Source: Methylobacterium hispanicum (GTDB lineage: Bacteria > Pseudomonadota > Alphaproteobacteria > Rhizobiales > Beijerinckiaceae). From it: a DNA stretch of 64,000 nt. The notes under the pieces are model-generated. The model did not search any database and had not been told where the DNA came from. It saw only the letters and a list, made by a program, of their open reading frames with translations. Below are positions 35,880 to 45,546 of this stretch, piece by piece; position 1 is the first letter of the stretch, and each line of letters opens with the position of its first letter. The position numbers and the translations under genes were made by a program. The DNA lies in NCBI RefSeq assembly GCF_022179285.1, contig NZ_BPQO01000016.1, positions 81,937-145,936 on the forward strand. The letters are read 5' to 3'.

Positions 35880-36669
35880 CGGACGCTCCTCCACCACCCG
35901 ATGAGCCGCCCCCGCCGGAGAACCCGCCCCCGAACCCACCCGATCCGCCGCCGTCGCCCCAGGTGCCCCCGCTCCAGCCGCCGCCCACGGGGCCGGGCAG
36001 CACCACGATGCCGCCGCGCCGGCCGCCCCGGTTCGTGCGCCAGACCACCCACAGGACGACGAGGAACAGCGCGATGAAGAGCGCCACCTGAGTCGGATCG
36101 ACCTGATCCTCGCGCACCTGCGGTTTGCGCTGCCACTCGTCCGCATCCTTGGAGAGGATCGACAGGATCCCGTCGATTCCGGCCGCGATGCCGCCCGCGT
36201 AATCGCCCTGCTTGAAGCGCGGCGTGATCGCGCTCGCGATGATCACCCGGGAGAGCGCGTCGGTGAGCGACCCTTCGAGCCCGTAGCCGACCTCGATGCG
36301 CACCTTGCGCTCGCTCGGCGCGACGAGGAGCAGCACGCCGTTGTCGGTCTTCGCCTGCCCGAGCTTCCAGTGCCGGAACAGGCGGTTGGCGAAATCCTCG
36401 ACCGTGGTGCCCTGCAGGCTCGGCACGGTCGCCACCACGACCTGATCGGAGGTCTTCTCCTCGTAGGCCTTCAAGCGCGCTTCCAGCGCGGCGCGGCTCT
36501 CGTCCGGGATGACGCGCGCGGCATCGACCACGCGGCCGCCGAGTTCGGGAAAGGTCAGTTCGGCCGCCCCGACGGGCAGGGCGGCGAGGACGAGGGCGGC
36601 GAGCGCGAGGGCGACCGCCCCGAGCAGGGCCGCGAGCCGACGGCTGGGACTGCATGAGGCGTACGGCAC
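35869..36669 (-). CDS. TPM-domain protein (YgcG-like)
   Basis: A 266-residue secreted, membrane-anchored protein. A signal peptide (1-35) precedes the TPM domain (about 38-170; F-P-E-L-G-G-R-V-V-D, A-K-T-D-N-G-V-L-L-L-V-A, R-I-E-V-G-Y-G-L-E-G). A transmembrane helix lies near 198-215, followed by a Gly/Ser-rich tail (G-G-G-F-S-G-G-G-G-S-S-G-G-G). This is the common YgcG architecture, encoded beside LemA in many bacteria. It begins 13 bases after the LemA stop and is coupled to the second TPM gene. Confidence 0.88.
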   Translation of the reverse strand: MPYASCSPSRRLAALLGAVALALAALVLAALPVGAAELTFPELGGRVVDAARVIPDESRAALEARLKAYEEKTSDQVVVATVPSLQGTTVEDFANRLFRHWKLGQAKTDNGVLLLVAPSERKVRIEVGYGLEGSLTDALSRVIIASAITPRFKQGDYAGGIAAGIDGILSILSKDADEWQRKPQVREDQVDPTQVALFIALFLVVLWVVWRTNRGGRRGGIVVLPGPVGGGWSGGTWGDGGGSGGFGGGFSGGGGSSGGGGASGDW

Positions 36670-36682
36670 GCCGGTCGCGGGC

Positions 36683-37312
36683 CTAGAACTTCACGTTCGG
36701 CGGCCGCTCGGCGTTCGGCGTCGCCGTGAAGGTCTCCATCGGCTTGGCCTCGGGGTAGAAGACGCTCGCGATCCAGCGGCCGGGAATCGTGCGGATCTCG
36801 GTGTTGTAGGCCTGGACCGCCCCGTTGTAGTCGCGGCGCGCCACCGCGATGCGGTTCTCGGTGCCCTCGAGCTGGGATTGGAGCGCCAGGAAGTTCTGGT
36901 TCGACTTCAGGTCCGGGTAGCGCTCGACGGTGACGAGCAGGCGACCGAGCGCGCCGGAGAGCTGGTTCTGCGCGTCCTGGAATTCCTTCAGCTTCTGTGG
37001 GTCGCTCACCGTCGAGGCATCGACCTTGACGCTGGAGGCCTTGGCGCGCGCCTCGGTGACGCCCGTCAGCACGTCCTTCTCCTGTTGGGCGTAGCCCTTC
37101 ACCGTCTCGACGAGGTTCGGGATCAGATCGGCACGGCGCTGGTACTGGTTCTGCACCTCGCTCCAGGACGCCTTGGCCTGCTCCTCCAGGGTCGGCACGC
37201 GGTTGATGGCCCCGCAGCCGGAGAGGCAGACCGCCAGCACGAGCATCGCGAGCGCGCTCGCGAGCCGCGCCGCCACGGAGGTCGGCCCGACGGTACCCTG
37301 GATCGACGGCAT
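36683..37312 (-). CDS. LemA family protein
   Basis: A 209-residue lipoprotein-like LemA protein. A signal segment ends in L-S-G-C-G (possible lipidation at Cys33). The LemA helical domain follows with N-Q-Y-Q-R-R-A-D-L-I-P-N-L-V-E-T-V-K-G and R-Y-P-D-L-K-S-N-Q-N-F, both strongly diagnostic. LemA and TPM proteins are commonly co-encoded; the biochemical role is unknown. The ATG at 37312 is the first codon giving a signal peptide. It heads the three-gene operon. Confidence 0.92.
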   Translation of the reverse strand: MPSIQGTVGPTSVAARLASALAMLVLAVCLSGCGAINRVPTLEEQAKASWSEVQNQYQRRADLIPNLVETVKGYAQQEKDVLTGVTEARAKASSVKVDASTVSDPQKLKEFQDAQNQLSGALGRLLVTVERYPDLKSNQNFLALQSQLEGTENRIAVARRDYNGAVQAYNTEIRTIPGRWIASVFYPEAKPMETFTATPNAERPPNVKF

Positions 37313-37407
37313 TCCACGCTTCCTCGACACCGCGGCAGCCACTTTGCCGCACCCTCTAGATAGGCGCGGCCGCCGCGGATCCAGGGCCGCGGGCCGGCCT
37401 TCGGGGC

Positions 37408-39687
37408 TCAGAGCAGGTCCTCGCAGCGGATCGGGAGGCGGCGCAGGCGACGGCCGGTGGCGTGGTGGAGGGCGTTGGCGATCGCCGCGTTGACGCCGAT
37501 GATGCCGAGCTCGCCCAGGCCCTTCACGCCGAGCGCGTTCACGCCCGCGTCGTCGTCGCGCACGAGGATCGCCTCGACCAGCGGCGGCACGTCCGCCGCC
37601 GTGGCGACGAGATACTCGGCGAGATCGGCGTTCGGATAGGTGCCGCGGTCCACCAGCGTCTCCTCGAGCAGCGCCGAGCCCAGGCCCCAGATCATGCCGC
37701 CGGTGAGCTGGCTCCGCGCGGTGAGCGGGTTGAGCACCCGGCCCGCCGCAAAGGCTCCCGTGAGCCGGGCGACGCGAATCTCGCCCGTCTCCTCGTGCAC
37801 CCGCACCTCCGCGAACTGCGCGCCGAAGGCCCAGGACAGGGCGGCGCCGCCCGCGCTCAGCGCGATGTGGCCGGCCCGCACGGCCGCGAGGTCGTCCGGC
37901 CCGCCACCCTCCGGCACGAACTCCGCGACGGTCTCGATCCCGGCGGGGTCGAGGCCGGCGACCGCCCGGCCGAGCGCCACCGCGCGGCCGTCCGGCGTGG
38001 AGAGGGCGCCGCCCGCGAGCCGGACCGCGGCCGGATCGCAACCCGCGAGCGCCCCGCCCTCCGCCGCCACGCCGGCCGCGAGCCGCCCGCGCAGCGCGCG
38101 GCAGGCCTGATCGAGCGCGCTCATCAGGCTCGTGGTGGTGGAGGAGCCACCCGAGAGGCCGGCCGGCGGCAGGTCCGTGTCGCCGAGACGGACCGTCACG
38201 GACGCCGCCGGCACGCCGAGCCAGTCGGCCGCGCCCATGGCGAGCAGCGTGGTGATGCCGTTTCCGATCTCGTGGTGGGCGCTCTCGACCGTGACCGTGC
38301 CGTCCGGCGCGATCGCCACCCGCATGACAGCGGGCGCGATCTTGACCGGGCGCACCGCCGCCGCGCAGCCCAGGCCGATCCGCCACGGCCCGTCCCGCGC
38401 GGGCCCCTGGCGGCGCCGGCCCCAGTCGAAGGCCTCGGCGCCGGCCTCGAAGCAGCGGATGAGCGGGCGCGTCGTGAAGGGCTTGCCCGAGACCGGATCG
38501 GTCGCGGTGTCGTTGCGCCGCCGCAGCTCGATCGGGTCGAGCCCGAGAAGGCCGGCCATCTCATCGACCGCGCTCTCCAGCGCGAACAGGTAGGGCACCT
38601 CCGGCGGCGCCCGCATCGGCCCCGGCGTGTTGCGGTCGAGGCGCACCGCGCGCTCCTCCGTGCGGATCGCCGGGCAGGCGTAGAGGCTCGCGGTGACGTC
38701 CGTGCCCTCCATGGCGAAGGGATCGAAGCGCGAGGCGCCCATCTCGGCCTCGTGCACGAGCGCGGTGAAGCGGCCGGCCCGGTCCGCCCCCAGATGGATC
38801 TCGTGGCGCGTCTCGGGGCGGTGGTTGGCGATGGTGAAGCATTGCCGCCGCGTCGGCACCAGCGAGACCGGTCGCCCGAGCCGGCGGGCGGCGAGCGCGA
38901 CCAGCGCCGTGTGCTGCGACAGCGCCAGCTTCGAGCCGAAATGCCCGCCGATCGGCCCCGACACCACCCGCACGTTGCCCGGGTCGAGCCCGAGCTGCTC
39001 GGCGAGCCCGTGCCGCAGGGCGCCGACGTAGCGGGTCGGCTCGTGGACGACGAGGCGCTCGCCCTCCCAGATGCAGGTGGTGGTGAACAGCTCCATCGGG
39101 TTGTGGTGCTGCACGGGGGTCCGGTAGAGCGCCGTGACACGGTGGGCGGCCGCGAAGAGCGCCGCGTCGGCATCGCCCCGGCGCGGGTCGGTGTGCTTGG
39201 CCTTGAGGTCGGCGAGCCGAACGGTCTCGGCGCCGGGCGCGTCGAGGCTCGCCGCGTAGGCCTCCGGCTCGCAGGTCACCGCGACCAGGGAAGCGGCCGC
39301 CCGCGCCGCCTCGACCGTCTCGGCCACGACGAGGGCCACGATCTGGCCCGCATAGGCGATCCGGTCGGAGCCCAGCGGCAGGTGCGAGCTGTTGGCGTAG
39401 CCGCCGGCCATCAGGTGCTTCACCGGCCGGACTGCGCCGGCGAAATCCCGGTGCGTGAAGATGCCGAGCACGCCGGGACGCGCGGCCGCGACGGCGCTGT
39501 CGATCCCGGAGATGCGCCCCCGCGCGATCGCGCTGGTCACCAGGGCGGCGTGCGCGCGGTTCGGGAAGCGGCGGTCCGAGGCGTAGAGCGCGGCGCCCGT
39601 GACCTTCTCGGCGCCGTCGAGGCGGACATGGGCGCGTCCGAGCAGCGCGGGGTCGGCCGAGGGGGCGGAGCGGTCCTGTTCTGCCAT
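37408..39687 (-). CDS. Xanthine dehydrogenase-family molybdopterin-binding subunit (orphan large subunit)
   Basis: A 759-residue large subunit of the aldehyde/xanthine oxidoreductase family. The hammerhead domain opens with R-x-D-G-x-x-K-V-T-G-x-A-x-Y. Molybdopterin-contacting segments include G-G-H-F-G-S-K, R-A-P-P-E and G-S-S-T-T-T, and the base-catalyst Glu sits in G-V-K-G-L-G-E-L-G (about Glu726). The length matches PaoC-like subunits, which need separate 2Fe-2S and FAD subunits. Neither is encoded on either side: LemA lies downstream and gcrA upstream. The partner subunits may be elsewhere, or the gene is a displaced paralogue. R-A-P-P-E replaces the usual R-A-P-G. Substrate unknown, probably an aldehyde. 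Confidence 0.9.
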   Translation of the reverse strand: MAEQDRSAPSADPALLGRAHVRLDGAEKVTGAALYASDRRFPNRAHAALVTSAIARGRISGIDSAVAAARPGVLGIFTHRDFAGAVRPVKHLMAGGYANSSHLPLGSDRIAYAGQIVALVVAETVEAARAAASLVAVTCEPEAYAASLDAPGAETVRLADLKAKHTDPRRGDADAALFAAAHRVTALYRTPVQHHNPMELFTTTCIWEGERLVVHEPTRYVGALRHGLAEQLGLDPGNVRVVSGPIGGHFGSKLALSQHTALVALAARRLGRPVSLVPTRRQCFTIANHRPETRHEIHLGADRAGRFTALVHEAEMGASRFDPFAMEGTDVTASLYACPAIRTEERAVRLDRNTPGPMRAPPEVPYLFALESAVDEMAGLLGLDPIELRRRNDTATDPVSGKPFTTRPLIRCFEAGAEAFDWGRRRQGPARDGPWRIGLGCAAAVRPVKIAPAVMRVAIAPDGTVTVESAHHEIGNGITTLLAMGAADWLGVPAASVTVRLGDTDLPPAGLSGGSSTTTSLMSALDQACRALRGRLAAGVAAEGGALAGCDPAAVRLAGGALSTPDGRAVALGRAVAGLDPAGIETVAEFVPEGGGPDDLAAVRAGHIALSAGGAALSWAFGAQFAEVRVHEETGEIRVARLTGAFAAGRVLNPLTARSQLTGGMIWGLGSALLEETLVDRGTYPNADLAEYLVATAADVPPLVEAILVRDDDAGVNALGVKGLGELGIIGVNAAIANALHHATGRRLRRLPIRCEDLL

Positions 39688-39903
39688 GGCGGGTCTCCTC
39701 GTCGGAGACCGGGAGGTGTGGCCGGTCGGCGCCCAGACAATCCCCGCGACAAGGCGCCCCGATCGGCGGACGCGTCGCCGACGGGCCGGATCAGAACCGC
39801 GGAGGATGGGCCGTTTCGCCGGCCGTCGAGCGGTCCCGGCCCGGGCGTGGCGGGGCCGGCGCGGGGCCGGGGAGAGCCGCGCGCGATCCCGGGCCGCCCC
39901 GCC

Positions 39904-40443
39904 TCAGCGAAAGCCCGCGACCCGGCGCTCGCGCTTGCGCTCGGCGGCGGGCTGGTAGGCGATCTCGGCGTGGTGCGTGCAGTAGGGCAGGCCGGTGATC
40001 GAGCGCGCGCCGCAGAAGCGGAAATCGGGCGTGGTCGGATCGCCGAGCGGCCAGCGGCACATCGAGTCCCGCAGGTCCATGATCGTGACGCGCTGCGAGA
40101 CGGCGAGCGCCACAGGGGCCGCGGCGGGTGTGGGCAGGGGCAGCGGGAAGTCCGGCGCGGGGCGATGCGACACGATGGCGACGGGCTCGGGCGCCTCGGC
40201 CTCCACCACGGCGATCGCGGTCTCGATCTCGGCGACGGGCGGGCGCGCCGCGCGGGCGGCGCTCTGCGCCTCCTCGCCGGGCTTGGCCCGTCCGGCGAGG
40301 CCGAGCCGGTGCACCTTGCCGATCACGGCGTTGCGGGTGACGCCGCCGAGCTGGGCCGCGATCTTGCTCGCGCTCTGTCCGTCCTCCCAGAGGCGGCGAA
40401 GCAGCGCCACGCGCTCATCGGTCCAGCTCAGGCCCGCTTCCAT
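39904..40443 (-). CDS. gcrA: Cell-cycle regulator GcrA
   Basis: A 179-residue regulator that binds sigma-70 RNA polymerase and activates promoters carrying CcrM-methylated GANTC sites. The N-terminus S-W-T-D-E-R-V-A-L-L-R-R-L-W and the HTH G-V-T-R-N-A-V-I-G-K-V-H-R-L-G-L are diagnostic. A variable Pro/Ala-rich linker leads to the C-terminal sigma-interaction part with C-R-W-P-L-G-D-P and F-C-G-A. I start at the ATG 40443 behind a GAGGGG site, not at the upstream in-frame ATG, which would add 18 non-conserved residues. CtrA-like boxes elsewhere in the window fit an organism with the Caulobacter-type circuit. Confidence 0.95.
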   Translation of the reverse strand: MEAGLSWTDERVALLRRLWEDGQSASKIAAQLGGVTRNAVIGKVHRLGLAGRAKPGEEAQSAARAARPPVAEIETAIAVVEAEAPEPVAIVSHRPAPDFPLPLPTPAAAPVALAVSQRVTIMDLRDSMCRWPLGDPTTPDFRFCGARSITGLPYCTHHAEIAYQPAAERKRERRVAGFR

Positions 40444-40742
40444 CGTCCCCCTCCCAGCCCTGCGCGCATGCGTGCCGCCCGTAGGGACGGTCGGCATGGG
40501 TGAGCGCGCGAAGGGCCGCGTCTTCCGGCCCGCACGCCCCGAGCGGGCCCGCGGAACCGGTGCGGAAAACCTCTACGCACGCCGGTGGTCATGGTCGGCG
40601 AAGGCGGCTCGCCTGCGCCGACCACCGAACCCTACAAGAGGGCTCGCGGCGGAGGCAAGGGTTGCGAAACGGGGCCCGCGGCCGGTTCCGGAGGCTGTCC
40701 ACCGGCAATGGCCGGGCCGCGGCCGGAGGACGGGCCGGAGCC

Positions 40743-41156
40743 CTAGAAGCGGCCGCCGACGCCGACGCCGCCGCCCGGCGTCAGGGCGGGACCGACCGAG
40801 CCGGAGCCGGATCCGCCCGCGGCGTTGCCGCCCTCGATGTCCTCGCGGCGGATGCGCCGCTCCGCCTGCGCGGAGGCGCGCGCCTCGCCGCGCGCGTTCT
40901 TGGGCAGGTCGAGGGAGCGGGTCGGCGCGGTCTGGAGCGGACGGCCATCCTCGTCGATGTTGGCGCTGCGCACCGGCCGGTTCGGCAGGCTGCTGCGGAG
41001 CGAGGGCGGCGGGCCGACATCGCCGGCCGGCATCACGCCGCCGCTGCCGCTGAGCGCCTGGCAGCCCCCGAGCGCGGCGAGGCAGGCCGCCAGCAGCGCG
41101 GCGCGCGTCGGCGTGAGACGGGACGGCTGCGCCTGGGAAACGGGCGACGGTGACAT
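40743..41156 (-). CDS. Putative lipoprotein, unknown
   Basis: A 137-residue protein with a lipoprotein signal: a basic start, hydrophobic A-A-L-L-A-A-C-L-A-A, and lipobox L-G-G-C (Cys32). The mature part is low-complexity, rich in Pro, Arg, Ala and Gly, with no fold recognised. It is divergent from the PRC-barrel gene. Probably outer-membrane associated; function unknown. Confidence 0.7.
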   Translation of the reverse strand: MSPSPVSQAQPSRLTPTRAALLAACLAALGGCQALSGSGGVMPAGDVGPPPSLRSSLPNRPVRSANIDEDGRPLQTAPTRSLDLPKNARGEARASAQAERRIRREDIEGGNAAGGSGSGSVGPALTPGGGVGVGGRF

Positions 41157-41482
41157 GGCAGATCCTCGGGATCACGGCCGCACCGAGGTCGTCGCGGCCG
41201 CATCGTTGCTTCGGCCTGTCTATGACCGAGATTGCGCGAAAACCAAGACATCCTGGGACATCTGTCGCCATCGTCCTGCGCATTTTGATGCCCGGCGTTG
41301 CGGCCGGGCCCGGATCCTGCGTCCGGACCGCGCCGGGACCGCGTCCTCCCCGCGCCGGGCGGCCGATCCATAACTTCGCCTTGGTCGGCGTGCAGAGCGA
41401 GACCGCCGGCGGACCGGAACCCGCCGGAACGGCCGCGGTTGTGCCGGCAACCCGAACGACCCCGAGACTCCGAGGCCTCCGC
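41157..41482. other. Divergent intergenic region, no feature recognised
   Basis: About 326 bases between the lipoprotein and PRC-barrel genes. Both frames here give Arg/Pro-rich sequence without a plausible start or domain. I see no clear operator, riboswitch or terminator. Confidence 0.4.
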
Positions 41483-42172
41483 GTGTTCAGACTCGACCGG
41501 ATGATCGCGACCGCCACGATCACCCTCTGGGCGGCCGTCGCCGCGGCGCAGACGCCCCCCGGCGGCGAGGGACCGGCCACGCAGGCGCCCGGCTCACAGG
41601 CGCCCGGGGCACAGGCGCCCGCCACCCCGCCGCCGGCAGCGCCGATGGCGCCCGCGGCGCAGAACCCGCCGGCCGTGCCGGCTCCGACCGGCCCCCAGCC
41701 CCAGGCCCAGCAGCAGGGCACCCCCGCCACCGTGCTCGACACGCAGGACTACGAGAGCCTGCTCGGCAAGGGCGTGCGCGGCGCCAACGGCGACGAGTTC
41801 GGCCGGATCATCGACGTCGTCATCGACAAGGACGGCCGGCCCCGCGCCGCGATCATCGATTTCGGCGGCTTCCTCGGCGTCGGCTCGCGCAAGATCGCCG
41901 TCGACTGGCGGGCGCTGCGCTTCAACACCGACGGCAAGCCGGGCCGCATCTCGCTCCAGCTGAGCCGCAACCAGGTCCGCGTCTCGCCCGAGTACAAGGC
42001 CGGCGAGCCGATCGTGGTGCTCGGCCCCGCCAGTCCCGCCACCGCCGAGGGCGAGCCGGCAGCCCAACCGCAGCCGCAATCGCAAACCCAGCCCTCCGCC
42101 GCGGCGCAGCCCGCGCCGGCGCCCGCCGTCCAGACGCCGCCCTCAGCGCCCGAGAAGGCGCCCGATAAGTGA
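41483..42172 (+). CDS. PRC-barrel domain protein, secreted
   Basis: A 229-residue protein. The GTG at 41483 gives a signal peptide ending near A-V-A-A-A-Q (residue 23); the ATG at 41501 is an alternative. A Pro/Ala/Gln-rich linker (25-80) leads to a PRC-barrel domain (about 85-165: L-L-G-K-G-V-R-G-A-N-G-D-E-F-G-R-I-I-D-V-V-I-D and R-K-I-A-V-D-W). A second Gln/Pro-rich tail ends the protein. PRC barrels act in RNA processing or photosynthetic assembly, but secreted versions are of unknown role. Its TGA overlaps the start of the MFS gene. Confidence 0.78.
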   Translation: MFRLDRMIATATITLWAAVAAAQTPPGGEGPATQAPGSQAPGAQAPATPPPAAPMAPAAQNPPAVPAPTGPQPQAQQQGTPATVLDTQDYESLLGKGVRGANGDEFGRIIDVVIDKDGRPRAAIIDFGGFLGVGSRKIAVDWRALRFNTDGKPGRISLQLSRNQVRVSPEYKAGEPIVVLGPASPATAEGEPAAQPQPQSQTQPSAAAQPAPAPAVQTPPSAPEKAPDK

Positions 42173-43518
42173 CGGCGGTCCGGACGAAGAACCGACGGGT
42201 GATCCCCCACCGCGAGCGCGAGGCGCCGCGCCACGAGGTCCGTGCGCGAGCCGTCCGCCTCAAGGACGCCGCGGCCGAGCCGGCGCCGTCCGCGATGCCG
42301 GAGCCCGCCCCCGCACCCGGCGCGGTCTCCCGCGGAAGCCGGCGCGGACTCGATGCCTTCGCGTTCTTCGTCGCGAACCTCCAGACGGGCTTCGGCCCCT
42401 TCCTCGCCGTCTACTTCTCGCAGGCGCAGTGGACGCAGTCCGACATCGGCTTCGCCCTCACGGTCGGCAGCCTCGTCAGCCTGTTGGGGCAGGTGCCCGG
42501 CGGCGCCTTCGTGGACGCGGTGCGCTCCAAGCGCTTCGCGGCCGGCGTCTCGGTGGTGGCGATCTCGGCGAGCGCGCTCGCCCTCGTGGTCTGGCCGAGC
42601 TTCCTCATCGTGCTGCTGGCCATGGCGGCGCACTCGGCGGCGAGCTGCATCCTCACCCCCGCCATCGCGGCGATCAGCATCGGCCTCGTCGGCCATGCCC
42701 GCGCGGGCGAGCGCCTCGGCCGCAACGCCAGCTTCCAGGCGATGGGCAACGCCTGCGCGGCCGCCGTGATGGGCGCCTGCGGCTACTACCTGTCGAACGG
42801 CGCCGTCTTCTACCTCACCGCCGCGCTGGTCCTGCCGACGATCATCGCGCTCTCCTTCATCCGCGCCGACGAGATCGACGCGAACGTGCGCACGCAAGGT
42901 GCCGCGGCGCCCGCCGAGAGCGGCGGCCTGCGCGCGCTGCTCACCAACCGCGGGCTCCTCGCCTTCGCGGCCTGCATGACGCTGTTCTTCCTGGCCAACG
43001 CCGCGATGCTGCCGCTCGTCGGCAGCGCCCTGACGCTGCGCGCCAGCGAGACCGCGACCGCGCTGGTCGCCGCCTGCATCATGGTCCCGCAGGCTGTGCT
43101 GGCGGTCTGCGCGCCGGCGGTCGGGCGCGCCGCCGAGCGCTACGGGCGCTATCCGGTGCTGCTCGTCGGCTTCGCGGCCCTGCCCGTGCGCGGCCTGCTC
43201 TTCGCCTACACCACCGACCCCTACCTGCTGGTCGCGATCCAGGTCCTCGACGGCGTCTCGGCCTCGGTGCTCGGCGTGATGGTGCCGCTCGTCGTCTCGG
43301 ACCTCACCCGCGGCACCGGACGGTTCAACCTCGCCCTCGGGGCGGTCGGCACCGCCATGGGCATCGGCGCGGCGCTGTCCACGTCGCTGGCCGGCGTCAT
43401 GGCCGACCGGCTCGGCAGCCAGACCGCGTTCCTGGGCCTCGCCGTCGTCGGGCTGGCCGCCTTCCTGCTCGTCTCCCTCGCCATGCCGGAGACCCGGCGC
43501 GGTCCGGAGCCGGCGTGA
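42169..43518 (+). CDS. MFS transporter
   Basis: A 449-residue major facilitator with about 12 membrane helices beginning near residue 62 (D-A-F-A-F-F-V-A-N-L-Q-T-G-F-G). The loop 2-3 region reads G-G-A-F-V-D-A-V-R-S-K-R. The GTG at 42169 overlaps the preceding TGA and has AGAAGG upstream; an ATG at 42295 would remove 42 basic, weakly coding residues and is possible. The substrate is not evident; the family includes drug and sugar-phosphate exporters. Coupling with a PRC-barrel gene is unusual. Confidence 0.85.
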   Translation: MTAVRTKNRRVIPHREREAPRHEVRARAVRLKDAAAEPAPSAMPEPAPAPGAVSRGSRRGLDAFAFFVANLQTGFGPFLAVYFSQAQWTQSDIGFALTVGSLVSLLGQVPGGAFVDAVRSKRFAAGVSVVAISASALALVVWPSFLIVLLAMAAHSAASCILTPAIAAISIGLVGHARAGERLGRNASFQAMGNACAAAVMGACGYYLSNGAVFYLTAALVLPTIIALSFIRADEIDANVRTQGAAAPAESGGLRALLTNRGLLAFAACMTLFFLANAAMLPLVGSALTLRASETATALVAACIMVPQAVLAVCAPAVGRAAERYGRYPVLLVGFAALPVRGLLFAYTTDPYLLVAIQVLDGVSASVLGVMVPLVVSDLTRGTGRFNLALGAVGTAMGIGAALSTSLAGVMADRLGSQTAFLGLAVVGLAAFLLVSLAMPETRRGPEPA

Positions 43519-43733
43519 GCGCGGCGCGGCACCGGAATCGCATATCGGTCAAGCGCCGTTCAGATTCCGCGGTTAAAACGGGGTAGGGGGCCTGCTCGCC
43601 GCGGCCGCGTGCAACATATGGTAACGCTGTCGCGTTGCCGCCTCGTGCCGGCCCGCCCTCGCCCGTGATCATCCGCACCGCAACACCCTGTCCGCCGCGC
43701 ATCAGCGTCGTTCGAAATCGAGATCTCATCGCG

Positions 43734-45497
43734 ATGGAAGACCTCTGCCAATACGCCGACAGGCCGTTCGCCTTCGTGGGGCGCTACCTCCGGCGCCGCT
43801 GGCTGCCGCATCTGGTGATCCTGGTCTCGGTGCTGGGCGCCGTCGGCTTCTCGGTAAGCACGGATTACGCGCTGAAGGGCGTGGTCGACGCGCTCGGCAA
43901 GGGGCCGGAGGCCAACCTCGTCTGGGGGGCGCTCGCCGTCCTCATCGCCTTCATCGCCGCCGACAACCTGCTCTGGCGCGTGGCCGCGCTGGTAGGCGCC
44001 TTCACGTTCGTGGGGGTGACCGGCGACATCCGCCGCGACCTGTTCCGGCACATGACCGGCCACTCGCCGACCTTCTTCTCCGACCGGCAGCCGGGCACGC
44101 TGGCGTCCCGCATCACGGCGACCTCGAACGCGATCTTCACGGTCGAGAACATGTTCGTGTTCAACGTGATGCCGCCCTGCGTCGCGGCCGTGGGCTCACT
44201 GATCTACATCAGCACCGTCAACGTCACGATGGCGGCGGTGCTCGCCGCGGTCTTCGCCTCCGTCGTCGTGCTGATGTTCAAGATGGCGTCCGCCGGCAAG
44301 CCGCTGCACCACGACTTCGCCGCCAAGGCCGCGAGCGTGGACGGCGAGATGGTCGATCTCGTCGGCAACATGCCGCTCGTGCGCGCCTTCTCGGCCTTCA
44401 AGCGCGAGGGAATCCGCTTCGAGGGCACGATCAAGACCGAGATGAGCGCGCGCCGCTCGTCGCTGCTCTATCTCGAGAAGCTGCGCATCGTGCACGCGGT
44501 GCTCACCGTGCTGGCGATCTTCGGCCTGCTCTACTGGGCGATCTCGATGTGGCAGATCGGCCAGGCCACGAACGGCCAGGTCGTGCTGGTCTGCACGCTC
44601 GGCATCCGCATCCTGGCCGCGACCCGCGACCTCGCGGTCGCCCTGGTCGATGCCACCCAGCACACCGCCCGCCTGTCCGAGGCCCTGCACACCCTGCTGC
44701 AGCCGCACGATCTCGTCGATCACCCGGAAGCCAAGGCGCTCACCGGACAGGGAGCCCGGATCACCTTCAACCACGTCGCCTTCGATTACCCGGACGGCCG
44801 CTCGGTCTTCACGGATTTCGACCTCGGCATCGAGCCGGGCCAGAAGGTCGGCCTCGTCGGCAAGTCGGGCGGGGGCAAGTCGACCCTGTTCTCGCTGATC
44901 CAGCGCTTCTACGACGTGAAGGGCGGGCAGATCCTGATCAACGACCAGAACATCGACCGCGTGACCCAGGAATCGCTGCGCGAGGCGATCACGGTGGTGC
45001 CGCAGGACGTGTCGATGTTCCACCGCTCCCTGCGCGAGAACATCCGCTACGGCCGGCCCGACGCGACCGACGAGGAGGTCTGGAAGGCGGCCGAGGCCGC
45101 GCACTGCACCGACTTCATCAAGGCCCTGCCGGAGGGCTTCGACACGATCGTGGGCGACCGCGGCGTGAAGCTCTCGGGGGGCCAGCGCCAGCGCATCGCC
45201 ATCGCGCGCGCCATCCTGAAGAACTCGCCGATCCTGCTCCTCGACGAGGCGACCTCCGCGCTCGACGCCGAGTCCGAGGAGGCGATCCGCCACGCGCTCG
45301 CCAACCTGATGGAGGGCCGCACCGTGATCGCGATCGCCCACCGCCTCTCGACGCTGAAGGACTTCGACCGGATCGTCGTGCTGGAGGGCGGCCGGATCAT
45401 CCAGGACGGCTCGCCCGAGAAGCTCACGCATCTCGACGGCTTCTACCGCGAGTTGATCAAGAAGGAATCGATGTCGCTGGCCCAGGCCGCGGCCTGA
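43734..45497 (+). CDS. ABC transporter, fused permease and ATPase (exporter type)
   Basis: A 587-residue half-transporter. Six membrane helices occupy about 25-310, then a nucleotide-binding domain: Walker A G-K-S-G-G-G-K-S-T, Q-loop V-V-P-Q-D, signature L-S-G-G-Q-R-Q-R, Walker B I-L-L-L-D-E-A-T, H-loop I-A-H-R-L-S-T-L. The arrangement matches type IV exporters such as MsbA/Atm1; it would dimerise and export lipid, peptide or thiol conjugates. The ATG at 43734 begins the conserved region; upstream in-frame codons are promoter DNA. The gene is monocistronic, ending at a hairpin. Confidence 0.92.
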   Translation: MEDLCQYADRPFAFVGRYLRRRWLPHLVILVSVLGAVGFSVSTDYALKGVVDALGKGPEANLVWGALAVLIAFIAADNLLWRVAALVGAFTFVGVTGDIRRDLFRHMTGHSPTFFSDRQPGTLASRITATSNAIFTVENMFVFNVMPPCVAAVGSLIYISTVNVTMAAVLAAVFASVVVLMFKMASAGKPLHHDFAAKAASVDGEMVDLVGNMPLVRAFSAFKREGIRFEGTIKTEMSARRSSLLYLEKLRIVHAVLTVLAIFGLLYWAISMWQIGQATNGQVVLVCTLGIRILAATRDLAVALVDATQHTARLSEALHTLLQPHDLVDHPEAKALTGQGARITFNHVAFDYPDGRSVFTDFDLGIEPGQKVGLVGKSGGGKSTLFSLIQRFYDVKGGQILINDQNIDRVTQESLREAITVVPQDVSMFHRSLRENIRYGRPDATDEEVWKAAEAAHCTDFIKALPEGFDTIVGDRGVKLSGGQRQRIAIARAILKNSPILLLDEATSALDAESEEAIRHALANLMEGRTVIAIAHRLSTLKDFDRIVVLEGGRIIQDGSPEKLTHLDGFYRELIKKESMSLAQAAA

Positions 45498-45546
45498 GCC
45501 GGCGCGTCGGCGCGCTGTCCGTCGGGGGCAGTGCGGGCCATCCTTG

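Noticed and set aside
37462..40503. A 1013-codon plus-strand open frame across the dehydrogenase and gcrA region
   Set aside because: Antisense to clearly identified genes (molybdopterin subunit and gcrA). The translation is Arg/Gly-rich with no domain.
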